A stretch of 9,928 nucleotides of DNA from Candidatus Shapirobacteria bacterium UBA1435 (GCA_002329385.1 DCTR01000017.1:1-9928), one strand, 5' to 3'; counted from the stretch's first letter, positions 1 through 6,622 are shown. The notes: generated by a model from the letters alone, not told the origin. Made by a program: numbers and translations.

Positions 1-1112
1 CACCCCTGCTTTGTTTGATCCCGTTTTTTTTAACCAGGGCCAAAATAACTCTGTTTCTGACTCCCTACACCTTAAATAAGGAATTTTTGGTACAACTGAC
101 CCCCTCCGTCTCTGCTGTCGACCGGTCAAAATTACTGCTTCCGGTTAGCGTTGAGACTTTCCGGGTGTCGGTTTCCTCCACCATCAAGACTACTGGCACT
201 AAACTGGTTGGGGAGAAGGCCAAAGGCGAGGTCGCCATTTTCAACAAGCTCGACAGTCCACAGACTATCCCCAAAGGTTCGGTTTTGCTTGACTCAAGCG
301 GCAGAAAATTTGAAACCCAAAACCAGGTTTCCGTTGCCTCCAGCAGCTCGAACCTTGAAGAAGGGGTAATCACCCTTGGTCAGACCAAGACCATCGTCCA
401 GGCCCAGGACATCGGCCCGGAATACAATATCGCCAAAGATACCAAACTCACCCTCAAAGATCACCCCGAAACCTCATTGGTTGCCAAGAGCCAGCAGGCT
501 TTTGTCGGCGGCACCAAAGAACAAATTAGTGCCGTTGGCCAGGAAGATGTCAAACTTGTCCAGGAAAAAATTAAACAGTCGATCGAATCCGCCATCGACC
601 AGAAAACCAAGGAAGATATCAACAATTTGGCTGGGGCCATCAAAGAAACTCTTAAAATCAAACAGCAGAAGATTGAATATAGCCGGGAGATTGGTGAGCA
701 GGCCGACGAGCTTACTGCCAGTGTTGATGCCGAAATTTCTGTCCTTGTCCTCGACCAGTCGCTTTACCCGACAATTGCCGAAGCCTTTCTCGCCTCCGAT
801 GAATCATTTCAAAAGAGCACCAAAGACTCATCCTCCCTCTCCTTTGCCTTTTCCGACATCAATGCCGGAAGCGACAAGACCACCGCCAAACTCACCATTT
901 CTGGTTTGCTTACTCCCCTGTTAGATGAAAATAAAATTAAACAGGATCTTAAGGGGAAAAACCTAAAATATACCCACGAGTACTTACAAAAAAATGTTCC
1001 TCGTGTTTATAATTTCACCACCCAAACTAATTTTCCCTTTTTGGAATTCGTCAACCCGTTTCCTTTTAAAGTAGACAGAATAGAAGTCGAAACTAAAATT
1101 GAATCTCCATGA
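1..1112 (+). CDS. Baseplate J-like membrane protein (5'-truncated by window edge)
   Basis: The frame is open from the first bases, so the gene starts upstream. A TTG at 15 is only a possible internal start. Numbering from that codon, residues 1-18 and the few residues before them are hydrophobic and look like the end of a membrane helix. They are followed by an extracytoplasmic region. The pattern GEKAKGEV (66-73), IPKGSVL (85-91), AQDIGPEYNI (130-139) and FVGGTKEQIS (163-172) matches the layout of Baseplate_J-like domains: a preset value, an 'A..xG..yN' step, then 'GGt...i'. A lysine/glutamate-rich helical stretch and a further beta-rich domain complete the protein. This family is common in Microgenomates as a chromosomal envelope protein; its role is unknown and it need not be phage-derived. 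The TGA stop overlaps the ATG of the sortase gene (ATGA at 1109-1112), which suggests translational coupling. The family call is from pattern memory and has moderate certainty. Confidence 0.6.
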   Translation, partial: PLLCLIPFFLTRAKITLFLTPYTLNKEFLVQLTPSVSAVDRSKLLLPVSVETFRVSVSSTIKTTGTKLVGEKAKGEVAIFNKLDSPQTIPKGSVLLDSSGRKFETQNQVSVASSSSNLEEGVITLGQTKTIVQAQDIGPEYNIAKDTKLTLKDHPETSLVAKSQQAFVGGTKEQISAVGQEDVKLVQEKIKQSIESAIDQKTKEDINNLAGAIKETLKIKQQKIEYSREIGEQADELTASVDAEISVLVLDQSLYPTIAEAFLASDESFQKSTKDSSSLSFAFSDINAGSDKTTAKLTISGLLTPLLDENKIKQDLKGKNLKYTHEYLQKNVPRVYNFTTQTNFPFLEFVNPFPFKVDRIEVETKIESP

Positions 1113-1855
1113 GCTATCTTTATCTAAAAAAATCACCGGCTAAGCCAGCCGCAACGTCGTCAAGACGGGCTGTGCCCCCTCGTCAAAAAAAATACATTGC
1201 TATCACTTTTTTTGGTTTGGGATTTTTTCTTTTTACCTCTGCTGTCTTACCGATTATTCAGTTCCAGCTCGAATATTCGATTAAGTTTAATCAGATCGTC
1301 AACCCCCTTTCCACCAGGTTCTATAATCGTGCCGGTAATATTCTTGGCGATGTTTCCGAAGATTACACCCAGCTTTCAAACTGGTTTGTCGCTGAGGCTT
1401 CGTCGCCCCAAGATGTCAATTTCGCCTCTCCGGGCCAATCAATCACTTCTTACCGCCTAAGCATCCCCACCCTAAAAATCTACGACGCCAATGTCGAGGT
1501 CGGCAGTATGGACCTCAAAAAAAGTCTTGTCCAATATGCCCAAACCGCCCTTCCTGGTCAGCTTGGCAATGCCGTCGTTTTTGGCCATTCGGTCCTGCCG
1601 CAATTTTTCAACCCCAAGTCCTATATGACTATTTTTTCTACTCTCTTTAAACTCGAGCAGGGCGACGAAATTGTCGTCGACTTCGACAACGTCAAATACA
1701 AATATCTGGTCGAAGAAATGTATGAAGTTCAGCCCACCGATCTCTCCGTCTTGGAACAGCGTTTTGACGGTCGCTACCTCACTCTGATCACTTGCAGTCC
1801 GCCCGGAACATATCTTCGCCGGTTAGTCGTTAAAGCCAGAATCGTTGACTTTTGA
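1109..1855 (+). CDS. Sortase family transpeptidase
   Basis: 248 residues. A basic N-terminus (about 1-28) precedes one membrane helix at about 28-52, giving a type II membrane protein with the catalytic domain outside. All three sortase active-site residues are visible: His160 in FGHS, Cys229 in TLITCSPPG and Arg238, nine residues after the cysteine as expected. Sortases cleave a C-terminal sorting motif (LPxTG or a variant) on a secreted protein and join it to a cell-surface amine. The TLxTC context resembles class C/D/E-like housekeeping or pilin enzymes, but I cannot fix the class. The start overlaps the upstream stop by 4 nt and has no Shine-Dalgarno. A possible substrate lies on the other strand at 5179-5679 in this window. 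Confidence 0.9.
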   Translation: MSYLYLKKSPAKPAATSSRRAVPPRQKKYIAITFFGLGFFLFTSAVLPIIQFQLEYSIKFNQIVNPLSTRFYNRAGNILGDVSEDYTQLSNWFVAEASSPQDVNFASPGQSITSYRLSIPTLKIYDANVEVGSMDLKKSLVQYAQTALPGQLGNAVVFGHSVLPQFFNPKSYMTIFSTLFKLEQGDEIVVDFDNVKYKYLVEEMYEVQPTDLSVLEQRFDGRYLTLITCSPPGTYLRRLVVKARIVDF

Positions 1856-1857
1856 CC

Positions 1858-2229
1858 ATGAACGCCCTGGCCATTGACTACGGTTCAAAAAGGATCGGTT
1901 TAGCGGTTTCAGTCAACGGTATAATTATGCCCCTGCCTGTCATTGCCAACAACGGCACGGTTATGGTCAACCTTCAACAGGTCGTCAAAAAATACCAGGT
2001 CGAGCGTGTTTTTGTTGGTCTTTCCGAGGGCAGCTTTCGCCTTGAAATCAAAAAATTCGTTGTCCGTCTTAGGCGCGTGCTAAAATTAAATATCGAGACT
2101 GTTGAAGAATCGGTCTCGACTATCGAGGCTGGCCAGATCTATGCCGCCAATAAAAAGTCAAAAAAAGATTACAAAAAGACAATTGACTCGATAGCCGCCG
2201 CTGTTATTCTTCGTCGGGTATCAGATTAA
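1858..2229 (+). CDS. ruvX: Putative Holliday junction resolvase RuvX/YqgF, divergent
   Basis: 123 residues from the ATG at 1858, which is 2 nt after the sortase stop. A TTG at 1852 inside TTTGA would add two residues. The N-terminal IDYGSKRIGLA motif (6-16) is the RNase H-fold signature of YqgF/RuvX. The three expected acidic residues can be placed: Asp7, Glu84 (in VEESVST, where the family usually has WDERLTT) and Asp110 (in DSIAAAVIL). The usual GLPxxxDG loop is reduced to GLSEGS (54-59), and the arginine of DERLTT is replaced by Ser85. The length is slightly below the family norm of about 130-150. Family members act in pre-16S rRNA 5'-end maturation and/or as resolvases. The fold assignment is strong; whether the exact activity is retained is uncertain. 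Confidence 0.82.
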   Translation: MNALAIDYGSKRIGLAVSVNGIIMPLPVIANNGTVMVNLQQVVKKYQVERVFVGLSEGSFRLEIKKFVVRLRRVLKLNIETVEESVSTIEAGQIYAANKKSKKDYKKTIDSIAAAVILRRVSD

Positions 2230-2243
2230 TTTTTAATAAATCT

Positions 2244-2441
2244 ATGTTTAAAAACCTTATCGCTCCCATTCAGGCATGGCTGTTGTCGCAAAAGAGATGT
2301 GTCGGTTGTGGCACCGAATTATCCAAGGGTGTCAAAAAGGAAGTCCGTGGTCAGATGACGGTCACTTGCAAGTGCGGTCGTATCTTCATCCATGATCAGG
2401 TAAAAGACAGCTATCGCCGCGCCCTTTTTGACGAAGTCTGA
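2244..2441 (+). CDS. Small zinc-ribbon protein of unknown function
   Basis: 65 residues. Four cysteines, Cys19 and Cys22 (CVGC) and Cys42 and Cys44 (CKC), form a two-knuckle arrangement CxxC-x19-CxC that should bind one zinc ion. There is a short hydrophobic/amphipathic N-terminus and a mixed-charge C-terminus with no membrane segment. I do not recognise a named family. It sits between ruvX (14 nt upstream) and mltG, whose ATG overlaps its stop (TGATG at 2439-2443). Its place in the operon and its intact cysteines argue that it is a real gene. A nucleic-acid or protein binding role is possible, but this is inference. Confidence 0.75.
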   Translation: MFKNLIAPIQAWLLSQKRCVGCGTELSKGVKKEVRGQMTVTCKCGRIFIHDQVKDSYRRALFDEV

Positions 2442-3427
2442 TGCCAAGGCCAAGATATTTCATTATCTCTTTCTTTCTTCTTGTCATCTTTGTGGGAGTT
2501 TTTGTCTACGTTGGTAACCGTCCGCCCCAGAACCGCCCTCAAACAAAAGTTTTTACAATTAATCAGGGAGATAGTTTATTATCGGTTGCCAGGCGTTTAA
2601 AGACCAACGGTCTTATCGCCAGCGAGACTGGCTTTCTCTTGAACTCTTATCTATTGGGGCTCAATCGTAAAATCCAGTCAGGCACTTTCTATCTTTCCAC
2701 CTCCCAAACCGCCAGGAGTCTGATCACCCGTCTGTCCAAAGGTGGCAGCCAGGATTATTGGTTGAAAGTTAAAGATGGTTGGCGCACGGAAGAAATCGCC
2801 CAGAATCTGCCTCCCGACTCACCACTCTCTTCAGACGATTTTCTCGCCGCCGCCGCCAGTCAGGAGGGATATCTTTTCCCCGACAGCTATCTGGTTCCCA
2901 GACGGTACACCGCCCCCCAGGTTGTCGATTTGCTTAAGTCAAACTTTCAGCAAAAACTTGCCCTGGCCTCGACAGATTCAACCAATAATCACCTAACCGA
3001 CCCTTTTGATCTTCTTATCCTTGCTTCCTTGCTTGAGAGGGAGGGGAAGTCAAGGGAGTCCAAGCAGATGATTTCCGGTATTCTCGTCAACCGACTTTCC
3101 TCCTCGCCGCCAATGTTGCTCCAGGTTGACGCCACTGTTCAATATGCCCGGGATCGTCGTGATTTCCGTCAAAGTAACTTATCTTCTTTCTCTTTTTGGC
3201 AGCCGGTGACCAAGCCCGACCTTGCTATTGTTTCACCGTTCAATACCTATCAGAATCTCGGCCTGCCGCCTTCTCCGATATGCAATCCTGGCTTCGATTC
3301 CCTGTTTGCTGCCTATCATCCGTTGCCGTCGGGCTATTTTTATTATATTACCGGCAAAGATGGCAAAATGTATTATGCTAAAACTCTTGAGGAGCATAAT
3401 GCCAATATTAGTAAATATTTAAGATGA
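2441..3427 (+). CDS. mltG: Endolytic murein transglycosylase MltG (YceG-like)
   Basis: 328 residues. A membrane helix at about 6-24 anchors the protein; a LysM-like region follows (about 36-85, NQGDSLLSVARRL), then the YceG catalytic domain. Family motifs are present in order: EGYLFPDSY (142-150), ILASLLEREG (193-202) with Glu199 as the likely catalytic glutamate, QVDATVQYA, SPFNTYQNLGLPPSPICNPG, and EEHN near the C-terminus. MltG cleaves nascent glycan strands at the membrane and sets their length, which implies a peptidoglycan wall. The start overlaps the zinc-ribbon stop by 1 nt, and the TGA stop overlaps the NUDIX start (ATGA). The length matches the family. Confidence 0.94.
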   Translation: MPRPRYFIISFFLLVIFVGVFVYVGNRPPQNRPQTKVFTINQGDSLLSVARRLKTNGLIASETGFLLNSYLLGLNRKIQSGTFYLSTSQTARSLITRLSKGGSQDYWLKVKDGWRTEEIAQNLPPDSPLSSDDFLAAAASQEGYLFPDSYLVPRRYTAPQVVDLLKSNFQQKLALASTDSTNNHLTDPFDLLILASLLEREGKSRESKQMISGILVNRLSSSPPMLLQVDATVQYARDRRDFRQSNLSSFSFWQPVTKPDLAIVSPFNTYQNLGLPPSPICNPGFDSLFAAYHPLPSGYFYYITGKDGKMYYAKTLEEHNANISKYLR

Positions 3428-4011
3428 TACCCTTGTCTATGAAAGACGCCAAACTGGTCAAAAAAGAGGTTGTTTTTCATAAATTTAAAAAAGTTGTTCA
3501 GGATACCATTACCCTGCCCGATGGCAAGCAGCTCGAGTGGATATATCTGGATATTCCTTCCAGTGTTCTGGTTGTCACCCTCACTGCCGATCGTCAAATT
3601 GTTCTCGAAAAATTATACCGTTACAACCTCAAACAACATGTCTATGAAAACCCGGCGGGTGCGGTCGAAGAAGACGAAAAAGATATGCCTGGCGCCGCCC
3701 GCCGCGAATTACTCGAAGAAACCGGCTACGTCCCTGGCAGATTGGTTGACCTTGGCAAATTTTACGTCCTCCCCGGCGACACCAACCGCTGGGTCAACAT
3801 CTTTCTCTCACTCGATTCCCGGAAAGTCGAAGAACCGAAGTTAGACCATGTTATTGAGCAGTATTTTGATATCTCTGTTCATCTCTTTAACTTTGAAGAA
3901 ATTGCTGACCAGCTCAAAAGTCGGTCATCGCCAATTGTGGGTCTCGAACACGCCTACGCAATTACCTTGGCCCACGATTTCATCTCCCAAAACGTTTCAT
4001 CGGTGCTCTGA
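3424..4011 (+). CDS. NUDIX hydrolase, ADP-ribose pyrophosphatase-like
   Basis: 195 residues, probably hydrolysing a nucleoside diphosphate linked to another group, as ADP-sugar pyrophosphatases do. The NUDIX box runs from Gly79 to Tyr102: GAVEEDE, a linker, then RELLEETGY with the metal-binding glutamates Glu95, Glu98 and Glu99. The preceding LYRYNLKQHVYENPAG resembles the QYR...ElPAG region of the ADP-ribose pyrophosphatase group, and LPGDTNRWVNIF fits the following loop. The box is one residue longer than the canonical Gx5Ex7REUxEExGU spacing (eight residues between Glu85 and Arg94). The ATG at 3424 overlaps the mltG stop; Met6 (3439) is an alternative start. The 3' end overlaps miaB on the other strand by 15 bp. 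The exact substrate cannot be read from sequence. Confidence 0.88.
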   Translation: MIPLSMKDAKLVKKEVVFHKFKKVVQDTITLPDGKQLEWIYLDIPSSVLVVTLTADRQIVLEKLYRYNLKQHVYENPAGAVEEDEKDMPGAARRELLEETGYVPGRLVDLGKFYVLPGDTNRWVNIFLSLDSRKVEEPKLDHVIEQYFDISVHLFNFEEIADQLKSRSSPIVGLEHAYAITLAHDFISQNVSSVL

Positions 4012-5079
4012 CTTTCCCGTCACTTTTTTGTTGATCAGGTTGTCTAGTATCCGCCATCGTCTCCTTTTTTCCGCCTGGGGAACGTCGTCTCTATATAGCT
4101 TTGCCGACACCGTCCCTCTTCTTGGTGAGTATTTGTTTAGATATGCCACCTCAAACCCGACTTGTTCACACACCTTGGCCGTGTTTAAAAATGCCTCTTC
4201 GTCCTCCCCGGGAAAGCCGACAATTATATCGGTGCTGAATTTCGCTCCGTCAATCTTTTTTGTTATCCGTCTGGTTAGCTCAACATATTCCTTAGCCGTA
4301 TAGCCTCGGTTCATTCTCTTAAGAATATCGTCGTCACCCGACTGTAAAGGTAGATGGATCAGTCGGTTGATATTCTTATATCTCGAGATCACCTCAATCA
4401 GCTCGTCCGAAAAATCCCATGGATTGCTGCTGACAAAGGAGATTTTCTCTATTGGCAACTTCGCTACTTTCTCCAGCAGCTTCGGAAACATACTCTTAAC
4501 CCTCTTTTTACCCATCGACACCAGGCTTTCGCTGTTATCCAAATCGGCGCCATATGAATTAACATTTTGTCCTATCAGCACTATCTCCTTAAAGCCATTC
4601 CTAATCGCCTCGCAAACTTCTTCCATAATTTCTTCCATTTTTCTCGACCTTTCTTGGCCCCTTGCCTTCGGGACTATGCAGTAAGAGCAGTGGTTATTGC
4701 ACCCATTGCTAATCGGCACCAAAGCCGCTCCGGCACCTCTTAACGGTTTGAGTTTTAAACTTATCTTATCTGTTTGTATTACTTGGTCCACTCCGGTAAT
4801 TCTTTGTCGGGATTTAGTGTTGACCAGACAACCGGTTAACACCACCTTTATTTCCTTGCCGCTGGTTTTTTTATACTTGTTTATTTCGTTAATAAACCCA
4901 TATACCCTGTTTTCTGCCGATTCTCTGACTACGCAGGTGTTGATTACGATCAGTTGGCAGCATCGCCAATCTTCGGCTTCCGTCCATCCTCCATTCCAAT
5001 AGTAGGCTTTGATCCTTTCCGAGTCGGCCACGTTTTGAACGCAACCAAATGTCTTGATAAATATTGATTTGACGCCCAT
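3997..5079 (-). CDS. miaB: tRNA-2-methylthio-N6-dimethylallyladenosine synthase-type enzyme, TRAM-less
   Basis: 360 residues. The N-terminal methylthiotransferase domain has its three cluster cysteines: Cys13 (TFGCVQN), Cys49 (INTCVVRESA) and Cys84 (LTGCLV). The radical SAM domain has Cys127, Cys131 and Cys134 (GCNNHCSYC). LIGQNVNSYG, HLPLQSGDDDILKRMNRGYT and IIVGFPGE are MiaB-like, which favours MiaB over RimO or MtaB. MiaB adds a methylthio group to i6A37 of tRNAs reading UNN codons. Family members are usually about 430-470 residues and end in an RNA-binding TRAM domain. Here the frame stops just after the radical SAM core (NKYSPRRGTVSA... then a basic helix), so TRAM is absent. The stop lies inside the convergent NUDIX gene. 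Only a weak AAGG lies upstream of the ATG. Confidence 0.9.
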   Translation of the reverse strand: MGVKSIFIKTFGCVQNVADSERIKAYYWNGGWTEAEDWRCCQLIVINTCVVRESAENRVYGFINEINKYKKTSGKEIKVVLTGCLVNTKSRQRITGVDQVIQTDKISLKLKPLRGAGAALVPISNGCNNHCSYCIVPKARGQERSRKMEEIMEEVCEAIRNGFKEIVLIGQNVNSYGADLDNSESLVSMGKKRVKSMFPKLLEKVAKLPIEKISFVSSNPWDFSDELIEVISRYKNINRLIHLPLQSGDDDILKRMNRGYTAKEYVELTRRITKKIDGAKFSTDIIVGFPGEDEEAFLNTAKVCEQVGFEVAYLNKYSPRRGTVSAKLYRDDVPQAEKRRRWRILDNLINKKVTGKSEHR

Positions 5080-5178
5080 ATTGGCTATTTTACCTTATAT
5101 TCAAACGGCAGATACTTTTACTTTCGAATTTAAACAGGTATCTTAGCGTCTTCAACGCCCAATCAAAAACCATCGCTT

Positions 5179-5679
5179 TTATTCTTTTTGCCAAAGTCTT
5201 TTTTTCGACCACCACATCATTCCGCCTCCGATTCCCGGCAGTATTATTGAAGGCCAGGCAACCCCGACTGTCGGCAGACTCTCTTCGCCACCTTTTGCCA
5301 CTTCGTCCCAATCAACATTTTCTGTACCGATTACTAGGGTAAATTCGAGTTTGCTGCCGCCCGACTCAACCCCGATTTGATGTTCGCCCGATGCCAGGCT
5401 GTCGGTCTGGAAAGCCCATTCTCCCGATGAATCGGCGTTTATCAGTCTTTGTGTTCCGTCAATTGTTACCGTCACCTCTGCCATTGGTGGTGCCTCTCCT
5501 CTTAACGCTGGTGCCGTTCCCGTATACCACCACTTGTTTATTGGTTTGCCTCCCGTTTCCACTCCGCCAATCGACCTAATATTAAATCCGCTGGCCTGAA
5601 TCACCGCTGGCTTCATTTGGCTTATCAGCAATCCCACTAGCGATAACAATATGAACACTTTTTGTCTCATCAAGTTCAT
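5179..5679 (-). CDS. Secreted Ig-like domain protein with sortase-signal-like C-terminus
   Basis: 166 residues from the ATG at 5679, chosen because the signal peptide then begins cleanly (MNLMRQKVFILLSLVGLLIS, cleavage perhaps near QASG). A TTG start at 5706 would add nine polar and aromatic residues. A GGGGAG lies about 14 nt upstream of the ATG, rather far for an ordinary ribosome site. The middle region has the rhythm of a bacterial Ig-like domain: GTAPALRGEAPPMAEVTVTI, then SSGEWAFQTDSLASGEHQIGV. The C-terminus is LPTVG (from residue 135), a hydrophobic stretch of about 18 residues and the basic tail SKKRLWQKE, which is the three-part build of a cell-wall sorting signal, although the motif is not canonical LPxTG. 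It may be anchored by the sortase at 1109-1855 or simply be a membrane protein. The gene is 99 nt upstream of miaB on the same strand. Confidence 0.7.
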   Translation of the reverse strand: MNLMRQKVFILLSLVGLLISQMKPAVIQASGFNIRSIGGVETGGKPINKWWYTGTAPALRGEAPPMAEVTVTIDGTQRLINADSSGEWAFQTDSLASGEHQIGVESGGSKLEFTLVIGTENVDWDEVAKGGEESLPTVGVAWPSIILPGIGGGMMWWSKKRLWQKE

Positions 5680-5710
5680 GTTAATACTTTTTTCTCCCCA
5701 CCACAACTGA

Positions 5711-5741
5711 TTGATAGCAAAAAATTGACTAAATATTCCAA
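5711..5741 (-). promoter_or_regulatory. Possible promoter for the Ig-like protein gene
   Basis: On the minus strand TTGGAA (5736-5741) and an extended -10 TGCTATCAA (5711-5719) are separated by 19 bp, which is longer than ideal. It lies 32 nt upstream of the chosen ATG and overlaps the promoter proposed for the divergent gene. Sequence match only. Confidence 0.3.
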
Positions 5742-5753
5742 AAGTGAGATAAA
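5725..5753 (+). promoter_or_regulatory. Possible sigma70 promoter for the proline-rich protein gene
   Basis: TTGACT (5725-5730), a 17 bp spacer and GATAAA (5748-5753) give five of six and four of six consensus matches. The inferred start near 5760 leaves a leader of about 54 nt. It faces the minus-strand promoter in the same 134 bp divergent region, so the two may compete. Confidence 0.4.
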
Positions 5754-5776
5754 TTTATTAGTCTTTCCAGACAATA

Positions 5777-5789
5777 GCCATCTTATGGC
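5777..5789. repeat. Short inverted repeat in the divergent intergenic region
   Basis: GCCAT, CTT, ATGGC is a perfect 5 bp inverted repeat with a 3 nt loop, inside the predicted leader of the proline-rich protein gene 25 nt before its ATG. It could be an operator half-site pair or a small leader hairpin. At this length it could also be chance. Confidence 0.3.
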
Positions 5790-5813
5790 CGTTAATTAAT
5801 CGTTTTTACCAAA

Positions 5814-6554
5814 ATGGATCCAAACTTGCCCAATAACCAATCAAACAACCCGCTTCCGACTTCCGCCCCGCCCCCAAAAGATCAGGATCAGGACTTTGAC
5901 GCCTTGGTTAAGCAATATCAGCAATTATTAAGCGACTACTCCGATGAGGTCAATTCTTCCCCGTCTCCTTCTCTTCCTCCCCCCGAAAATCAACTCTCGT
6001 CCCAGCCGTCCACGCCGCCTCCGGCAGTGTTGCCGCCGCCAGCACCCGATCCAGTTCCCCCAAAAGAGGATGTTCAAAAACCATTAGGTCTTCTGCCTCC
6101 TCCTTTGCCCCAGCCGGATGACAAGTCGTTACCCCCGGTTGGTCCAGCAGTTCCTGATGCTGGCTTTACCTCCACGAGTCTGCCACCGCCCGAAGACCCG
6201 ACCACCCCTCTCCCCCCTACTTTCGACCAGTCGAAAGATTCCCCAAAATCGTCAACAAATATCTTTCAGTATCTCTTTTTTCTCTCTTTATTTATCTTTA
6301 TTGGGGTCTGCGTTTCCATCGTCTATGTTCTCTTCACTTACCAGAAACCGGCTACGCCGCCATCTTCTACCGTTCCTCCTGCCGCTACTTCCCAACCTGA
6401 ACCTGCCCCTCTGACCTGTGCTCTCAACGATAAGCAATATCAGATTGGTGAGTCGTTCACGGCTGCCGATGGCTGCAATACCTGCACCTGCCAGCCGGAT
6501 CAAACTATCGTCTGTACCGAGGAAGATTGCGCTCCGCCTATTCCTTCGGAATAA
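5814..6554 (+). CDS. Proline-rich single-pass membrane protein with C-terminal pacifastin/VWC-like Cys-rich domain
   Basis: 246 residues in four parts. Residues 1-148 are hydrophilic and very rich in proline and serine (many PPP and LPPP runs), with a short acidic helical patch DFDALVKQYQQLLSDYSDE. A membrane helix follows at about 150-176 and then a proline/serine/threonine linker. The C-terminal module has six cysteines: Cys202, Cys221, Cys224, Cys226, Cys234 and Cys239. The pattern C-x18-CNTCTC-x7-CT-x3-C matches the CNxCxC...CTxxxC core of pacifastin and VWC-type small disulfide domains. With no signal peptide, the helix probably places the proline-rich half inside and the Cys module outside. 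Such modules often bind proteins or inhibit proteases in animals; the role here is unknown. There is no Shine-Dalgarno upstream of the ATG. Confidence 0.8.
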   Translation: MDPNLPNNQSNNPLPTSAPPPKDQDQDFDALVKQYQQLLSDYSDEVNSSPSPSLPPPENQLSSQPSTPPPAVLPPPAPDPVPPKEDVQKPLGLLPPPLPQPDDKSLPPVGPAVPDAGFTSTSLPPPEDPTTPLPPTFDQSKDSPKSSTNIFQYLFFLSLFIFIGVCVSIVYVLFTYQKPATPPSSTVPPAATSQPEPAPLTCALNDKQYQIGESFTAADGCNTCTCQPDQTIVCTEEDCAPPIPSE

Positions 6555-6593
6555 TTGGACACGGCCAGAATTATCATCCCCCCAAACTCCTTG

Positions 6594-6622
6594 TTGACCA
6601 TACTGTATATTGAATATATAAT
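6594..6622 (+). promoter_or_regulatory. Near-consensus sigma70 promoter upstream of rpoB
   Basis: TTGACC (6594-6599), a 17 bp spacer and a perfect TATAAT (6617-6622) match 11 of 12 consensus positions with ideal spacing. The expected transcription start is about 6628-6630, giving rpoB a leader of about 55 nt. It is the best promoter match I saw in the window, as expected for an RNA polymerase subunit gene. Confidence 0.8.

Noticed and set aside
1..1112. Prophage or contractile injection system remnant, because of the baseplate-J-like domain
   Set aside because: No other phage or tail genes are nearby. The neighbours are a sortase, RuvX and MltG, and the protein has a membrane-anchor-like N-terminus, consistent with a chromosomal envelope family.
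3997..4011. Sequencing frameshift as the cause of the short MiaB
   Set aside because: The opposite-strand NUDIX frame is intact through the same bases, and no TRAM-like sequence is visible in other frames downstream.
4009..4029. TGAC/GTCA stem followed by six T just after the NUDIX stop, as an operon terminator
   Set aside because: The stem is only 4 bp and not GC-rich, too weak to call. It also lies inside miaB on the other strand, where the T run encodes lysines.
4354..5002. Plus-strand open frames opposite miaB
   Set aside because: All conserved cysteine and radical SAM motifs belong to the minus strand. The plus frames read as shadow translations.
5090..5311. Open frame on the minus strand between the Ig-like gene and miaB
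   Set aside because: It largely overlaps the Ig-like gene in another frame, has no recognisable start signal, and its arginine-rich composition looks like an out-of-frame shadow.
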